Origin: Bifidobacterium callitrichidarum
GTDB taxonomy: Bacteria; Actinomycetota; Actinomycetes; Actinomycetales; Bifidobacteriaceae
Direction: 5' to 3'
NCBI RefSeq assembly: GCF_003129905.1
Contig: NZ_QFFM01000010.1
Coordinates: 52,538 to 116,537 of the forward strand
Length of the DNA: 64,000 nucleotides
Below the pieces are notes generated by a model. The model saw nothing but the letters and a program-made list of their open reading frames with translations, searched no databases and was not told the DNA's origin. Positions 35,882 through 45,131 of this stretch are shown one piece after another (the first letter of the stretch is position 1; each line of letters begins with the position of its first letter). The position numbers and the translations under genes are program-made.

Positions 35882-36502
35882 TCACAGGAACAGGCTGATG
35901 CCACGGCGGGCCATGCAGTAGGCGTTGCCCAGCCAGGTATGGCGGGAGTTAGGCCAGACGGCACCGAGTCGCGGCGCGTTCTGACTCATCCAGATGGACG
36001 GCACGCGGCCGTCCGCCGAACGTGAGCCCAGCAGGTTGAAGCCGTTCTTCTCCAGCAGCCACTCCGGATGCTGGGTGGCGATGGCCAGCCCCTCCTCCAG
36101 CGTGAGCGGCAGACGCTCGTCCGAATCGATGAGCTTGCGGGCCACGTCCGGTTCGCGGTTGATGTAGCAGGTGCCGGTGTGCGGCTCGATCACCAGGTAG
36201 AACGGGCCCTCCGGCGGTTCGAAGCCATCCTGCGGCAGGAAGCTGGCGATGTCACGCGGGGGCATGGTGGTGAACCCGGCCATGCGGTTGATGGAGGTTC
36301 GTGCGATCAGCGATTCCGGCGAGACCAGCTCGCGCGTAGGCACCAGCAGGATGTTCGAACCCAGATCGGCTCCTTCCAGAGCCTCGATGAGGGGCCGGGC
36401 CAGCGAGCGGAAGGCCGCGGCGGACATATCCGCCACATCCGGGTATCCGAGGGCCACGATACGGTCAAGCTGCTTCTGCGCCTCTACTGATGCGATAGAC
36501 AT
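35882..36502 (-). CDS. DUF5701-family protein
   Basis: A 206-residue cytoplasmic protein. Recognisable family parts are NILLVPTRELVSPESLI, GPFYLVIEPHTGTCYIN, LTLEEGLAIATQHPEWL and the C-terminal VPSIWMSQNAPRLGAVW with NSRHTWLGNAYC. Function is unknown. I choose ATG 36502 (MSIASVEAQKQLD) since the upstream ORF extension is Arg/Cys-rich. It diverges from asd. Confidence 0.7.
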   Translation of the reverse strand: MSIASVEAQKQLDRIVALGYPDVADMSAAAFRSLARPLIEALEGADLGSNILLVPTRELVSPESLIARTSINRMAGFTTMPPRDIASFLPQDGFEPPEGPFYLVIEPHTGTCYINREPDVARKLIDSDERLPLTLEEGLAIATQHPEWLLEKNGFNLLGSRSADGRVPSIWMSQNAPRLGAVWPNSRHTWLGNAYCMARRGISLFL

Positions 36503-36736
36503 GGCTACCAGCGTAGCGCGTCGCCATGTCGGAGACGACGCCGCACCATGCCGGGCCAGGGCACCGCAGCACCGCCGCCCGACTCTTTTCCGCACGTCCC
36601 TTGACGATCCGGCACATCACGCGAGCGGCAGCGCCCGTCAGGCCATCATACGGAAGGCCGCGCGCCATGCCCCGGTCGATTCCGTAAGATTGGAACCTAC
36701 GTGTGTATACCCATCCATCTGACCCAAGGGGTTGAT

Positions 36737-37831
36737 ATGTCCGAAAAGTTGAAGGTCGGCATTCTGGGCGCCACCGGCATGGTCGGCCAGCGCTTCATCA
36801 CGCTGCTGGAGAATCATCCGTGGTTCGAGCTGACCACGCTTGCCGCTTCCGCGCACAGCGCCGGCAAGACGTATGAGGAGGCCGTCGGCGACCGTTGGAA
36901 GATGGAGACGCCGATGCCCGAGTTCGTCAAGAACATGACGGTGCTCGACGGCGACGACGTGGAGAACGTGGCCAAGGACGTGGACTTCATGTTCTCCGCC
37001 GTGAACATGCCCAAGGACCAGATCCGCGCCATCGAGGAGCGTTACGCCAAGACCGAGACCCCGGTGGTCTCCAACAACAGCGCCCATCGCTGGACCCCGG
37101 ACGTGCCGATGGTGGTGCCGGAGATCAATCCGGAGCACTTCGCCGTGATCGAACACCAGCGCAAGCGTCTGGGCACCACGCGCGGCTTCATCGCCGTCAA
37201 GCCCAACTGCTCCATTCAGGCGTACACCCCGGCGCTGGCCGCATGGAAGGAATTCGAGCCGCGCGAGGTGGTCGTGAGCACCTACCAGGCGATCTCCGGC
37301 GCGGGCAAGACCTTCAAGGACTGGCCCGAGATGGTGGGCAACATCATTCCGTTCATCTCCGGCGAAGAAGCCAAGAGCGAGAAGGAGCCGCTCAAGGTGT
37401 TCGGCCATGTGGACGCCGCCAAGGGCGAGATCGTGCCGTTCGATGGCGCTCTGAAGATCACGTCCCAGTGCATCCGCGTGCCCGTGCTCAACGGCCACAC
37501 CGCCACCGTGTTCCTCAACCTCGGCAAGAAGGCCACCAAGGAGGAGCTCATCGACCGACTGGTGAACTACACCTCCGAGGCCGCCAAGCTGGGCCTGCCG
37601 CACGCGCCGAAGCAGTTCATCCAGTACCTCACCGAGGACGACCGCCCGCAGGTCAAGCTCGATGTGGATTACGAGGGCGGCATGGGCGTCTCCATCGGCC
37701 GTCTGCGCGAGGATTCCATCTTCGGCTGGAAGTTCGTGGGCCTGGCCCACAACACCCTGCGCGGTGCCGCCGGCGGCGCACTCGAATGCGCCGAAATGCT
37801 CAAGGCCCTCGGCTACATCACCAAGAAGTAG
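36737..37831 (+). CDS. asd: Aspartate-semialdehyde dehydrogenase (archaeal/fungal type)
   Basis: A 364-residue NADP-dependent dehydrogenase making aspartate semialdehyde for lysine, threonine and methionine (and diaminopimelate). The NADP-binding GILGATGMVGQRF lies at residues 8-20, the catalytic cysteine at residue 158 in KPNCSIQAYTPAL, and a substrate-binding histidine in VLNGHTATVF. These motifs place it in the archaeal/yeast branch rather than the E. coli branch. AAGGGG precedes ATG 36737. It converges on the aspartokinase genes that make its substrate. Confidence 0.93.
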   Translation: MSEKLKVGILGATGMVGQRFITLLENHPWFELTTLAASAHSAGKTYEEAVGDRWKMETPMPEFVKNMTVLDGDDVENVAKDVDFMFSAVNMPKDQIRAIEERYAKTETPVVSNNSAHRWTPDVPMVVPEINPEHFAVIEHQRKRLGTTRGFIAVKPNCSIQAYTPALAAWKEFEPREVVVSTYQAISGAGKTFKDWPEMVGNIIPFISGEEAKSEKEPLKVFGHVDAAKGEIVPFDGALKITSQCIRVPVLNGHTATVFLNLGKKATKEELIDRLVNYTSEAAKLGLPHAPKQFIQYLTEDDRPQVKLDVDYEGGMGVSIGRLREDSIFGWKFVGLAHNTLRGAAGGALECAEMLKALGYITKK

Positions 37832-37847
37832 CGTTTCTATAGCAATA

Positions 37848-37872
37848 TGGCTCCCCTCAAAGAGGGGAGCCA
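37848..37872. terminator. Bidirectional hairpin between convergent asd and aspartokinase genes
   Basis: ATGGCTCCCCTCAAAGAGGG then GAGCC: a 10-bp stem with a 3-base loop. It looks like the outer stem of the dispersed repeat with the middle deleted, used as a terminator. Confidence 0.75.
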
Positions 37873-37892
37873 ATTCATATGTCCGTAAAAAC

Positions 37893-38459
37893 TCAGCGAC
37901 CGGTACCGCCGTAGACCACGGCCTCGATCTGCGTGGCGTCCAGGCCGTACGCGGTGTGCAGCGCCTTGACGGCCTCGTTGAGCTGCTCCAGCGGCACCAA
38001 GGCGGCGATGCGGATCTCGGAGGTCGAGATCATGAGCACGTTGATGCCCTTGTCGCTCAGCGCGCGGAAGAACTTGGCGGCCAGACCGGAGTGGGTCTTC
38101 ATGCCGACACCCACCACGGCCACCTTGCCCACGTTGGTGTTGATGTCGAAGGAGTGGTAGCCCAGCTCCTCCTGCTTGTCGAGCAGCGTGTCCTGCACCT
38201 GCTTGACGGCGGCTTCCGGCACGGTGAAGGAGATGTCCGCGGTACCCACGGATGCACCGGCCTGCACGATCATGTCCACGTTCACGCCGGCGGTGGCCAG
38301 CTCGGTGAACACCTTGGCGGCCATGCCCGGCTCGTTCGGCACGCCGCGCACGGTGGCCAGCGCCTCGGAACGGTCGTGGGCGATACCGGAGATCACCGGG
38401 GCCTCGGGGCCGAGGTCGGGGAACAGGTCGCCCATGGATTTCGCTTCTTCTTCAGTCAT
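37893..38459 (-). CDS. Aspartokinase regulatory (ACT-domain) subunit
   Basis: A 188-residue protein made of two ACT domains (ATVRGVPNEPGMAAKVFTEL; VAVVGVGMKTHSGLAAKFFR), equivalent to the C-terminal part of fused aspartokinases and to the beta subunit of actinobacterial LysC. The sensing residues of lysine/threonine feedback lie in this part in relatives. It has its own ATG (38459) with AAGG upstream and is 83 bp behind, and in a different frame from, the catalytic gene. So it is a separate cistron, not an internal start or a simple frameshift. Confidence 0.87.
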   Translation of the reverse strand: MTEEEAKSMGDLFPDLGPEAPVISGIAHDRSEALATVRGVPNEPGMAAKVFTELATAGVNVDMIVQAGASVGTADISFTVPEAAVKQVQDTLLDKQEELGYHSFDINTNVGKVAVVGVGMKTHSGLAAKFFRALSDKGINVLMISTSEIRIAALVPLEQLNEAVKALHTAYGLDATQIEAVVYGGTGR

Positions 38460-38542
38460 GTCTTGCCTTGTCTTGCTTGATTGTCTTACGTTGTTCTGAT
38501 GACCGACGCCATTCGCCCGCACGGTTGCGGACGGACCGCCCG

Positions 38543-39307
38543 TCAGTCGAGGTTCGGCAGCGTGCGCGGGTCCACGCCGTTTGGCACCACCAGCGTGCCC
38601 GGACGGTGGGAGAAGGACGAACGCACATGCAGCGGCATGTTGAACCGCTGGGCGTACTCCACGCAGCGCAGGGCCAGCACCTTGGAACCGCAGGAGGCCA
38701 TCTCCAGGATGGAGTCGTAGTCGATGACCGGGATGCGACGGGCAGCCGGCACGATGCGCGGATCGGCGGTGAAGATGCCGTCCACATCGGTGTAGATCTC
38801 GCAGATGTCGGCGCCGAGGGCCACGGCGAGCGCCACGGCGGACGTATCGGAACCGCCGCGACCGAGCGTGGTGGCGTCACCCTTGGCGTTGATGCCCTGG
38901 AAACCGGCCACGATGGCGATGTCCCCCAGAGCCAGCGCGTTCTTCACGCGGTCCGGCTTGACGGACTTGATGTGAGCCGCACCATACCGGGCGTCGGTGA
39001 AGAAGCCGGCCTGCTGGCCGGTGAAGGAGTGGGCCCGGCTGCCTTCCGCATGGATGGCCATGGCCAGCAGGCTCATGGAGATGCGCTCACCGGCGGTCAT
39101 CAGCATGTCCATCTCGCGCTCGGGCGGGTTGGAGTCGATGCTCAGCGCCTGGTCGATGAGGTCGTCGGTGGTGTCGCCCATGGCGGAGACCACCACGGCC
39201 ACCTTGTTGCCCTTCTTCTCCGTTTCCACAACGCGCTTGGCCACACGTTTGATCGAATCGGTATCGGCGACCGAGGAGCCGCCGTACTTCTGCACGATGA
39301 GAGCCAC
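38543..39307 (-). CDS. lysC: Aspartokinase catalytic subunit
   Basis: A 254-residue amino-acid kinase domain that phosphorylates aspartate, the first step of the aspartate-family pathway. It has [11 protein letters not shown] at the N-terminus, the [15 protein letters not shown] segment and [18 protein letters not shown]. It ends right after the kinase domain, with no ACT domains; those are encoded by the next gene. Together the two match the length of a fused LysC. GTG 39307 is chosen as start (AAAGGA at 6 bases); the ORF extends 19 codons further without similarity. Confidence 0.9.
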   Translation of the reverse strand: MALIVQKYGGSSVADTDSIKRVAKRVVETEKKGNKVAVVVSAMGDTTDDLIDQALSIDSNPPEREMDMLMTAGERISMSLLAMAIHAEGSRAHSFTGQQAGFFTDARYGAAHIKSVKPDRVKNALALGDIAIVAGFQGINAKGDATTLGRGGSDTSAVALAVALGADICEIYTDVDGIFTADPRIVPAARRIPVIDYDSILEMASCGSKVLALRCVEYAQRFNMPLHVRSSFSHRPGTLVVPNGVDPRTLPNLD

Positions 39308-39734
39308 TGCTGTCCTTTGTTCTTCTCTTAGGGGACGTTTGCCGAACATTCTACGCAAACGCAACGATTATAAGGACCGCCGTCCTCACCCCGCGGACCG
39401 CCACCGGCATGTGGACACCGCCAAACAAGCCGAATTCAGCGAACGTTCAGGATGATGCCAGAGGTCTTTGCGCCACTCGCATCGTTCCTCCCAAGTTCAT
39501 GCGGTTATATATCAATTACCGGCAAACGAAAGCGAACCGGAGGGGTTTCCGCAAAGCCTCATAATTGAACGAACCTTTCTTCTTCTCCTTCTTCTTCCTC
39601 TCTCAGGGCCCGGCTTCATCACCCGGGCCCTTTCCTTTGTTCTGGTGCCCTGACCCGGTATTTGCGCCGGGCATTCGGCACGGGTAACGTGTCGCACAGC
39701 GATACAGGGGCATATCGGGACGGAGGCATCGGCC
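39308..39734. other. Intergenic region between aspartokinase and sortase
   Basis: About 430 bp without a supported gene. It holds a 29-base pyrimidine tract (TTTCTTCTTCTCCTTCTTCT and on, about 39575-39603) leading into a terminator at 39605. A short ORF through it encodes six leucines in a row but runs across the terminator and lacks a clear ribosome-binding site. Confidence 0.45.
39605..39640 (+). terminator. Hairpin with T-rich tail upstream of the sortase gene
   Basis: AGGGCCCGG (39605-39613) pairs with CCGGGCCCT (39623-39631), followed by TTCCTTTGTT. No annotated plus-strand gene ends here, so it points to a short unannotated transcript or to an attenuator. Confidence 0.6.
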
Positions 39735-40922
39735 ATGGCTTTCTCACGCAGTCGTCATGCGAGCAGGCACGCCGCTCCCCGACGCTCCGAAAAGCCGACC
39801 CCCTCGGACCGCGTCATCGCAGCCGAATCGCATAAGTCGTCACACGATAAGCAACCGAACGACCTCGAACCGCGGCCGAACGCGACCAACCAGTCCGGCC
39901 GACCGGCCGCAACTCCCCCGCTCACGTCGTTCAACGAAGCCGTTGACATCACCGACCTGCTCGCCGAACGCCGCCGTCTGCAACGCAATCTTTGGGTGAT
40001 GCGCATCATCACACTGGTGCTGCTGATCGCCGCCGCGGCCGTGGCCTGCTTCCCGCTGGCCCTGCAATTCCAGTCCGGCCGAGAACTTGCCGCCACCGCG
40101 GCCACCAGTGCGCGCGATGTGGCGAATTGGCCGTACCCACAGGCCGAGGACGCGCTCAAGGCAGCCCGTGCCTATAACCAGAAACTCGCCGCTTCCGGCC
40201 AGCCCGTCCTGGGCGAGGCCGTGGACCCGTTCGCCACGTCGCAGGGCGGCTCGCGCGCCAGTGGCGAGGACTCCGCCTCCAAGAAGGACAAGGAATACCA
40301 GTCGCTGCTCAACGCCGGCAACGAGGTGATGGGCACCATCAAGGTACCCAAGCAGTCCATCGACCTGCCGATCTATCACGGCACGTCGGAGGAAGCGTTG
40401 GCGTCCGGCGCAGGCCATCTGTACGGTACGAGCCTGCCCGTGGGCGGCAAATCGACCCATTCGGTGATCACCGGCCACCGCGGTCTGGTGGAGGCGATGA
40501 TGTTCACCCGCCTCGACGAAGTGAAGAAAGGCGACTTCTTCTACATCGAGGTCATGGGCGAGACGCTGGGCTACAAGGTGGACAACATCTCGGTGATCCT
40601 GCCGGACGACACCTCGAAGCTGCGCATCGTGCCCGGCGAGGACCGCGTGACCCTGATGACCTGCACACCGTATGGCGTGAACACGCACCGACTGCTCATT
40701 TCCGGCCATCGCGTGGCCATCCCGGTGCCGGCCCCGGAGCCGAACGACATCCTCGACGCCCGCAACATCACCATCGGCGTGACCGCAGGCGTGCTGATGG
40801 CCGGACTGTTCGTTGTCTGGCTGCGCCGCCGCCACGAGACCGCCCGCATCATCCGGCATGCAGCGTTCTGGCCATGGCACCGACTGCCCGGCAACAAGCC
40901 GAACGATCCGCTCGCCGACTAG
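39735..40922 (+). CDS. Sortase, class C-like, with two membrane segments
   Basis: A 395-residue sortase. A basic cytoplasmic N-terminus of ~90 residues and a first helix (about 92-114) are followed by the extracellular domain and a second helix near 350-370 (ITIGVTAGVLMAGLFVVWL), then a basic tail. Catalytic residues are His248 (VITGHRGLVEAM), Cys310 (TLMTCTPYGVNTHRLL) and the Arg in ISGHRVAI. TLMTCTPYG and the C-terminal helix are class C features. No LPxTG or pilin gene is next to it, so its substrates are encoded elsewhere. It converges on recR with 17 bp between stops. Confidence 0.88.
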   Translation: MAFSRSRHASRHAAPRRSEKPTPSDRVIAAESHKSSHDKQPNDLEPRPNATNQSGRPAATPPLTSFNEAVDITDLLAERRRLQRNLWVMRIITLVLLIAAAAVACFPLALQFQSGRELAATAATSARDVANWPYPQAEDALKAARAYNQKLAASGQPVLGEAVDPFATSQGGSRASGEDSASKKDKEYQSLLNAGNEVMGTIKVPKQSIDLPIYHGTSEEALASGAGHLYGTSLPVGGKSTHSVITGHRGLVEAMMFTRLDEVKKGDFFYIEVMGETLGYKVDNISVILPDDTSKLRIVPGEDRVTLMTCTPYGVNTHRLLISGHRVAIPVPAPEPNDILDARNITIGVTAGVLMAGLFVVWLRRRHETARIIRHAAFWPWHRLPGNKPNDPLAD

Positions 40923-40939
40923 GTTCCAAAACTCTGGGC

Positions 40940-41542
40940 TCAGGCCTCCCGTCGGCCGGCGAGCGCACGGCCGAGGGTGATTTCGTCCGCGTATTCCAGA
41001 TCGGAGCCCACCGGCAGGCCGCTCGCCAGTCGGGTGACCTTGACGCCGGCCGGCCTGAGCAGCTGGGTCAGATAGCTGGTGGTGGCCTCGCCCTCGATGT
41101 TCGGGTCGAGCGCCATGATCACCTCGGTGACCTCACCGCTTTCCAGCCGTTTGATGAGTCCCGGAATCCGCAGGTCGGCGGGCCCCACGTTGGCCATGGG
41201 GTTGATGGCGCCGCCGAGCACGTGGTACAGGCCGCGGTATTCGCGGGTGCGCTCGATGCTCATCACATCCTTGGGCTCCTCCACCACGCAGATCACCGTG
41301 TGGTCACGGCGCGGGTCGGCGCACACCGGGCATGGGCTGGACTCGCAGACATTGCCGCAGATGTCGCAGAACCGCACCTTCTCCTTGACCTCTTCGATGG
41401 CTTCGGCAAGGTCGCGCGCCTCATCCTCCGGCGCGGACAGAATGTAGAACGCGATGCGCTGCGCGCCTTTGGGTCCGATGCCCGGCAACCGGCCGAATGC
41501 GTCGATCAGGCGCTGTACGGCACCGTCATAGGCCAATGCCAT
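40940..41542 (-). CDS. recR: Recombination mediator RecR
   Basis: A 200-residue protein that acts with RecO (and RecF) to load RecA at gaps. It has the N-terminal helix-hairpin-helix ([20 protein letters not shown]), a Cys4 zinc finger ([16 protein letters not shown]) and a Toprim domain ([29 protein letters not shown]). It lies directly downstream of dnaX, the usual dnaX-recR arrangement. Confidence 0.95.
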   Translation of the reverse strand: MALAYDGAVQRLIDAFGRLPGIGPKGAQRIAFYILSAPEDEARDLAEAIEEVKEKVRFCDICGNVCESSPCPVCADPRRDHTVICVVEEPKDVMSIERTREYRGLYHVLGGAINPMANVGPADLRIPGLIKRLESGEVTEVIMALDPNIEGEATTSYLTQLLRPAGVKVTRLASGLPVGSDLEYADEITLGRALAGRREA

Positions 41543-41633
41543 GGATATGTCTCACTTTCCGCCGCGGCTTCACACCGCGACCATCATGCTTGCTCGGAGC
41601 CCCGGCTCAGGCTTTCCTCTCGGGGAGAAGTCG

Positions 41634-44600
41634 TCACTCCTCAGGCTTCTTAGCGGCCTGCATATTCCTCGGGTTCTTGGGGTCGTCGGCCGTGAACTCC
41701 TCGACCTTCTTGACCTCGAACATCTTCTTCAGGTCGTCCAGGCTCATGGCCGAAGCCTCGCCCAGCGACTGGTCGTTCATCGAGTACTCGTCGTCCTCGG
41801 CCGGCACCTGCGGTCCGGACTGAGGACCGGCCTGCGACGGAACCTGCTGGTTCCACGGGTCGGCCGACTGTCCCGCCGATTGCCCTGACGGCTGTGCAGT
41901 CTGGTTCGACCGCTGATCCCAGCGCCCGGCAGCGGCACCGCCCGTCTGCCCGACTTGGGCTTGGCTCGGCACCGCCGGCTGGTTCCACGGATCCGCTTCC
42001 GAGGCCATAGGCGATGACCCTGCCGAAGACTGCCCTGCTGATCGTACCGGTTGGTTCCACGGGTCGTTGTCCGGCGTACTGCCTTGCGGCTGATTCCACG
42101 GGTCGGGTCCCATGCCGTCGTCCATCGGTGGTTCCTCCGCCGGCGGCACGTCCGCCCACGGGTCCACGCCGTTCGCGACGCTCCGGGGCTTTGCGTTCGC
42201 GGAAAGCCCCGACGAGTTGGCGCCAGGCTGGGCGGCCGTCGCGGCGGTCCGTGTTCCGGACGCCCGTCTGGAGCGGTCCTGCTGTGAAGTCGCATCCCCG
42301 CCGGTTCCGAATCCGGATTGCGATCCCGACCAGGAATCTGCCGACGATGCGGCCGAGTCCTCGTTTCGGGACCGCGTGCCGCCGGTCCAGGGGTCGTCCG
42401 CCGCAGAGGCAGTCGGTCCCTGAGTCTGCGGTTGCGCACCGCCGCCCGTCCATGGGTCGTCCGCTGCCGGAGCAGCCGGCGAGACGGTCGCTGAAACGCC
42501 AGCGGATGCGGCAGGTTGCGCAGGCACGGCCCATGGGTCCACGCCGTCGCTGACGTCCGGAACCGCCACGTGCTTCTTGTGGTGTTCCTCGTGTTGTGGC
42601 GCCGCGGTGGACGCCTCGGCCGGGGCGAAGCCATCGGCCGCCGGCATCGCCGGAGCGTCCGTCCGTGTCCCGCCGGGCCGGCTACCGGAATCCGGTACCG
42701 CGGTCCTGTCTGCGGTATCGGCTGCGCCGGCGATCGGCTTGGCCCAGGGATCATCCTCCGCCCAACTGGATGTGGAAGATCTGCTGATCAGGCTGGGCTG
42801 GTTATCAGCGTCAGATACTGTTCCGGCTCGGTGGATATCGTCGGATTCCTCCGGCTGGGCCGCCGGTTTCGGCGTTTTTGGCTCGCTGCCGGCACGCATG
42901 CCCAATCCGGCTCCAAGACTGGAAGCGGCCAGTCCCGCCTTGGCCAGCGCGATCTGCTGCTTCACCTTGGCCAGTTGCTCTGGGCTCATGTACTTGATGG
43001 ATTCGGCCCGCTCGCCGTTAGCCGTGACCGCCGTAGGGGCGATGACCGCCGTGGGACCGAATTCCTTACGCACGGCATCCCTCACCACGGCCGATGCCTT
43101 CTTGCCGCTATCGGTATCCACGGCAAGCGCGAAGGCATGCTGGCTCAACGGCTTGTCGAAGGTCATGGACAGGCATGGCAATCCCTTGCGGTTAGGGCCG
43201 AACTTGACGGTCGGCACCTTGCCGCGCGTCACGTACTCGCGGACGGCCTCAGGCAGTCCCGCCACGGCCGCGTCCCACTTCTCGTCTGTCGAACGGTTAT
43301 CCGCTACCGCAGGCACGGCCGTACCAGCACCAGCACCAGCACCAGCACCAGCACCAGCACCAGCGATATTGCCATTCACACCGCCAACCGGCTGCGTTCC
43401 TCCGGACTGCGTCGAGGCTCCCCAACCGTTAGCGGACTGACCTGGCATCTGCTGTGCCGGCATGCCGGCAGCGGGCTGAGCGGACGACGCAATCCCCCAA
43501 CCATTGGCCGAAACACCGGATTGCGCCGCAGCCGTGCCGGTATCGCCAGCATGCGCACCCCAGCCATCGTTCACCGCGGCCTGTTGCGTACCGCCCGCGA
43601 CTGCGGATACGGCGTTCCCGCCGGTCTGCGTCCCGACGGATCCGCCAGCCGTTTGCCGCTGATTTCGCGCGGCACCGGAGAATCCTCCATGAGAGGAACC
43701 GACGAAACCGCCGCGTGAGGCACCGGCAAAGCCACCGGAAGCCGCACCACCAGCACCCCCGGCCGCTGCACCACCTTGCGCACCGCCTGCGGCACCGCCC
43801 TGCGTCGCGCTCGGAGCACCAATGCCGGCAGCTCCAGCCATGCCCGGCACGGCCACGGCAAAGCCCGTCTCACTGCCTGCCAGCAGACGCGCGGCCAGCA
43901 GTTCCAACCGCATACGCGGGGAAATCGCACCGGTCATGGCACCCAGCGTGGTGTTGATGATCTCCGCCATGGCGGTCAGCGCGCCAAGCCCCAACGCCTT
44001 GGCCTGACGGTGCAAATCGTCCATATCCTCGGCCTCGGCCGTATCGGACAGTACGGATTCCGCGCGGTCTCCGGCCAGTGTGAGCACCAACAGGTCACGC
44101 ACGCGGGCCAGCAGGTCTTCCACAAACCGGCGCGGATCGAACCCGCCGACCACGACCTTCTGAATCACGCCGTACAGGGCCTCGCCGTTATGGTCGATGA
44201 CCGCGTCCACGGCCTCGCCGATCAGCGCCTCCGGAGTGAAGCCCAACAGCGCCACAGCGGCATCATGAGTGATGACGCCTTCCACCGAGCCGACCATAAG
44301 CTGATCCAGCACAGACAGCGTGTCTCGCACCGATCCGCCGCCGGCGCGCATCGCAAGCTTGAGCACACCGGGTTCGGCCTTGATGCTCTCCTTCTCGCAG
44401 ATCGTCTCCAGATACGGACCCATGACCTCCTGGGGCACTAGGCGGAACGGATAGTGATGGGTGCGCGAGCGGATGGTGCCGATCACCTTGTCCGGCTCGG
44501 TGGTGGCGAAGATGAACATCACATGCTCGGGCGGTTCCTCGACGATCTTGAGCAGCGCGTTGAAGCCCTGCTGCGTGACCATATGGGCCTCGTCGAGGAT

Positions 44601-44972
44601 AAAGATCTTGTAGCGGTCGCGGGCGGGGGCGAATCCGGCGCGTTCGCGCAGTTCACGGGCGTCGTCCACGCCGTTGTGCGAGGCGGCGTCGATCTCCACC
44701 ACGTCGATGGAGCCGGGGCCTCCGGTGGCCAAATCCTTGCAGCTCTCGCATTCGCCGCAGGGATGCGAGGTGGGGCCCTTGGCGCAGTTCACGCATCGCG
44801 CCAGGATGCGCGCCGAACTGGTCTTGCCGCAGCCGCGCGGCCCGGAGAACAGGTAGGCGTGCGTGAGCTTGCCCTCGTCAAGGGCTCGCATCAGCGGGAC
44901 CGTGACTTGGTCCTGGCCGATCACACCGGCGAAGGTGTCCGGACGATAGCGACGATACAGTGCAAGTGCCAT
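41634..44972 (-). CDS. dnaX: DNA polymerase III subunit gamma/tau with a very long tail
   Basis: A 1112-residue clamp-loader ATPase. The AAA+ part has Walker A FSGPRGCGKTSSARIL, a zinc module (CVNCAKGPTSHPCGECESC), the DEAH-like ILDEAH and SRTHHYPFRL (sensor/arginine finger). Conserved domains end near residue 380. There follow ~180 residues rich in Gly/Ala/Gln, a (GA)n run encoded by a hexanucleotide repeat, a conserved tau-like domain (about residues 560-690) and a ~400-residue tail with nine DPW motifs. The protein is far longer than most homologues. No slippery sequence for gamma production is obvious. Confidence 0.93.
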   Translation of the reverse strand: MALALYRRYRPDTFAGVIGQDQVTVPLMRALDEGKLTHAYLFSGPRGCGKTSSARILARCVNCAKGPTSHPCGECESCKDLATGGPGSIDVVEIDAASHNGVDDARELRERAGFAPARDRYKIFILDEAHMVTQQGFNALLKIVEEPPEHVMFIFATTEPDKVIGTIRSRTHHYPFRLVPQEVMGPYLETICEKESIKAEPGVLKLAMRAGGGSVRDTLSVLDQLMVGSVEGVITHDAAVALLGFTPEALIGEAVDAVIDHNGEALYGVIQKVVVGGFDPRRFVEDLLARVRDLLVLTLAGDRAESVLSDTAEAEDMDDLHRQAKALGLGALTAMAEIINTTLGAMTGAISPRMRLELLAARLLAGSETGFAVAVPGMAGAAGIGAPSATQGGAAGGAQGGAAAGGAGGAASGGFAGASRGGFVGSSHGGFSGAARNQRQTAGGSVGTQTGGNAVSAVAGGTQQAAVNDGWGAHAGDTGTAAAQSGVSANGWGIASSAQPAAGMPAQQMPGQSANGWGASTQSGGTQPVGGVNGNIAGAGAGAGAGAGAGTAVPAVADNRSTDEKWDAAVAGLPEAVREYVTRGKVPTVKFGPNRKGLPCLSMTFDKPLSQHAFALAVDTDSGKKASAVVRDAVRKEFGPTAVIAPTAVTANGERAESIKYMSPEQLAKVKQQIALAKAGLAASSLGAGLGMRAGSEPKTPKPAAQPEESDDIHRAGTVSDADNQPSLISRSSTSSWAEDDPWAKPIAGAADTADRTAVPDSGSRPGGTRTDAPAMPAADGFAPAEASTAAPQHEEHHKKHVAVPDVSDGVDPWAVPAQPAASAGVSATVSPAAPAADDPWTGGGAQPQTQGPTASAADDPWTGGTRSRNEDSAASSADSWSGSQSGFGTGGDATSQQDRSRRASGTRTAATAAQPGANSSGLSANAKPRSVANGVDPWADVPPAEEPPMDDGMGPDPWNQPQGSTPDNDPWNQPVRSAGQSSAGSSPMASEADPWNQPAVPSQAQVGQTGGAAAGRWDQRSNQTAQPSGQSAGQSADPWNQQVPSQAGPQSGPQVPAEDDEYSMNDQSLGEASAMSLDDLKKMFEVKKVEEFTADDPKNPRNMQAAKKPEE
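43323..43364. repeat. Hexanucleotide microsatellite (ACCAGC)7 inside dnaX
   Basis: Seven uninterrupted copies of ACCAGC encode an Ala-Gly run. Because the unit is 6 bp, length changes keep the reading frame and would only alter the linker length. Confidence 0.9.
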
Positions 44973-45084
44973 AGCTACTAACCTACCTTGCCCTCACCTA
45001 CATTCCCATACGACCGCGTCCGGCTGCCATCCATCGCCCCTCGGACCCACTCAGCTACCGGAACCGCCGGCGGTCAGCCCTCCC

Positions 45085-45117
45085 GACAGGTATTAACATA
45101 GTGTCAATAACCTTGTC
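45085..45117. promoter_or_regulatory. Dyad upstream of the TetR gene
   Basis: GACAGGTATT (45085-45094) and AATAACCTTGTC (45106-45117) are inverted half-sites centred about 30 bp before the TetR start, where an autoregulatory operator is expected. Confidence 0.5.
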
Positions 45118-45131
45118 AGGCAGGAGGGATC

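Noticed and set aside
38460..38542. Frameshift or sequencing error splitting aspartokinase
   Set aside because: The gap is 83 bp, the kinase domain ends cleanly, and the ACT gene has its own start and ribosome-binding site.
41634..44972. Programmed frameshift producing a short gamma form of DnaX
   Set aside because: I see no A-AAA-AAG or similar slippery run near the end of the AAA+ region.
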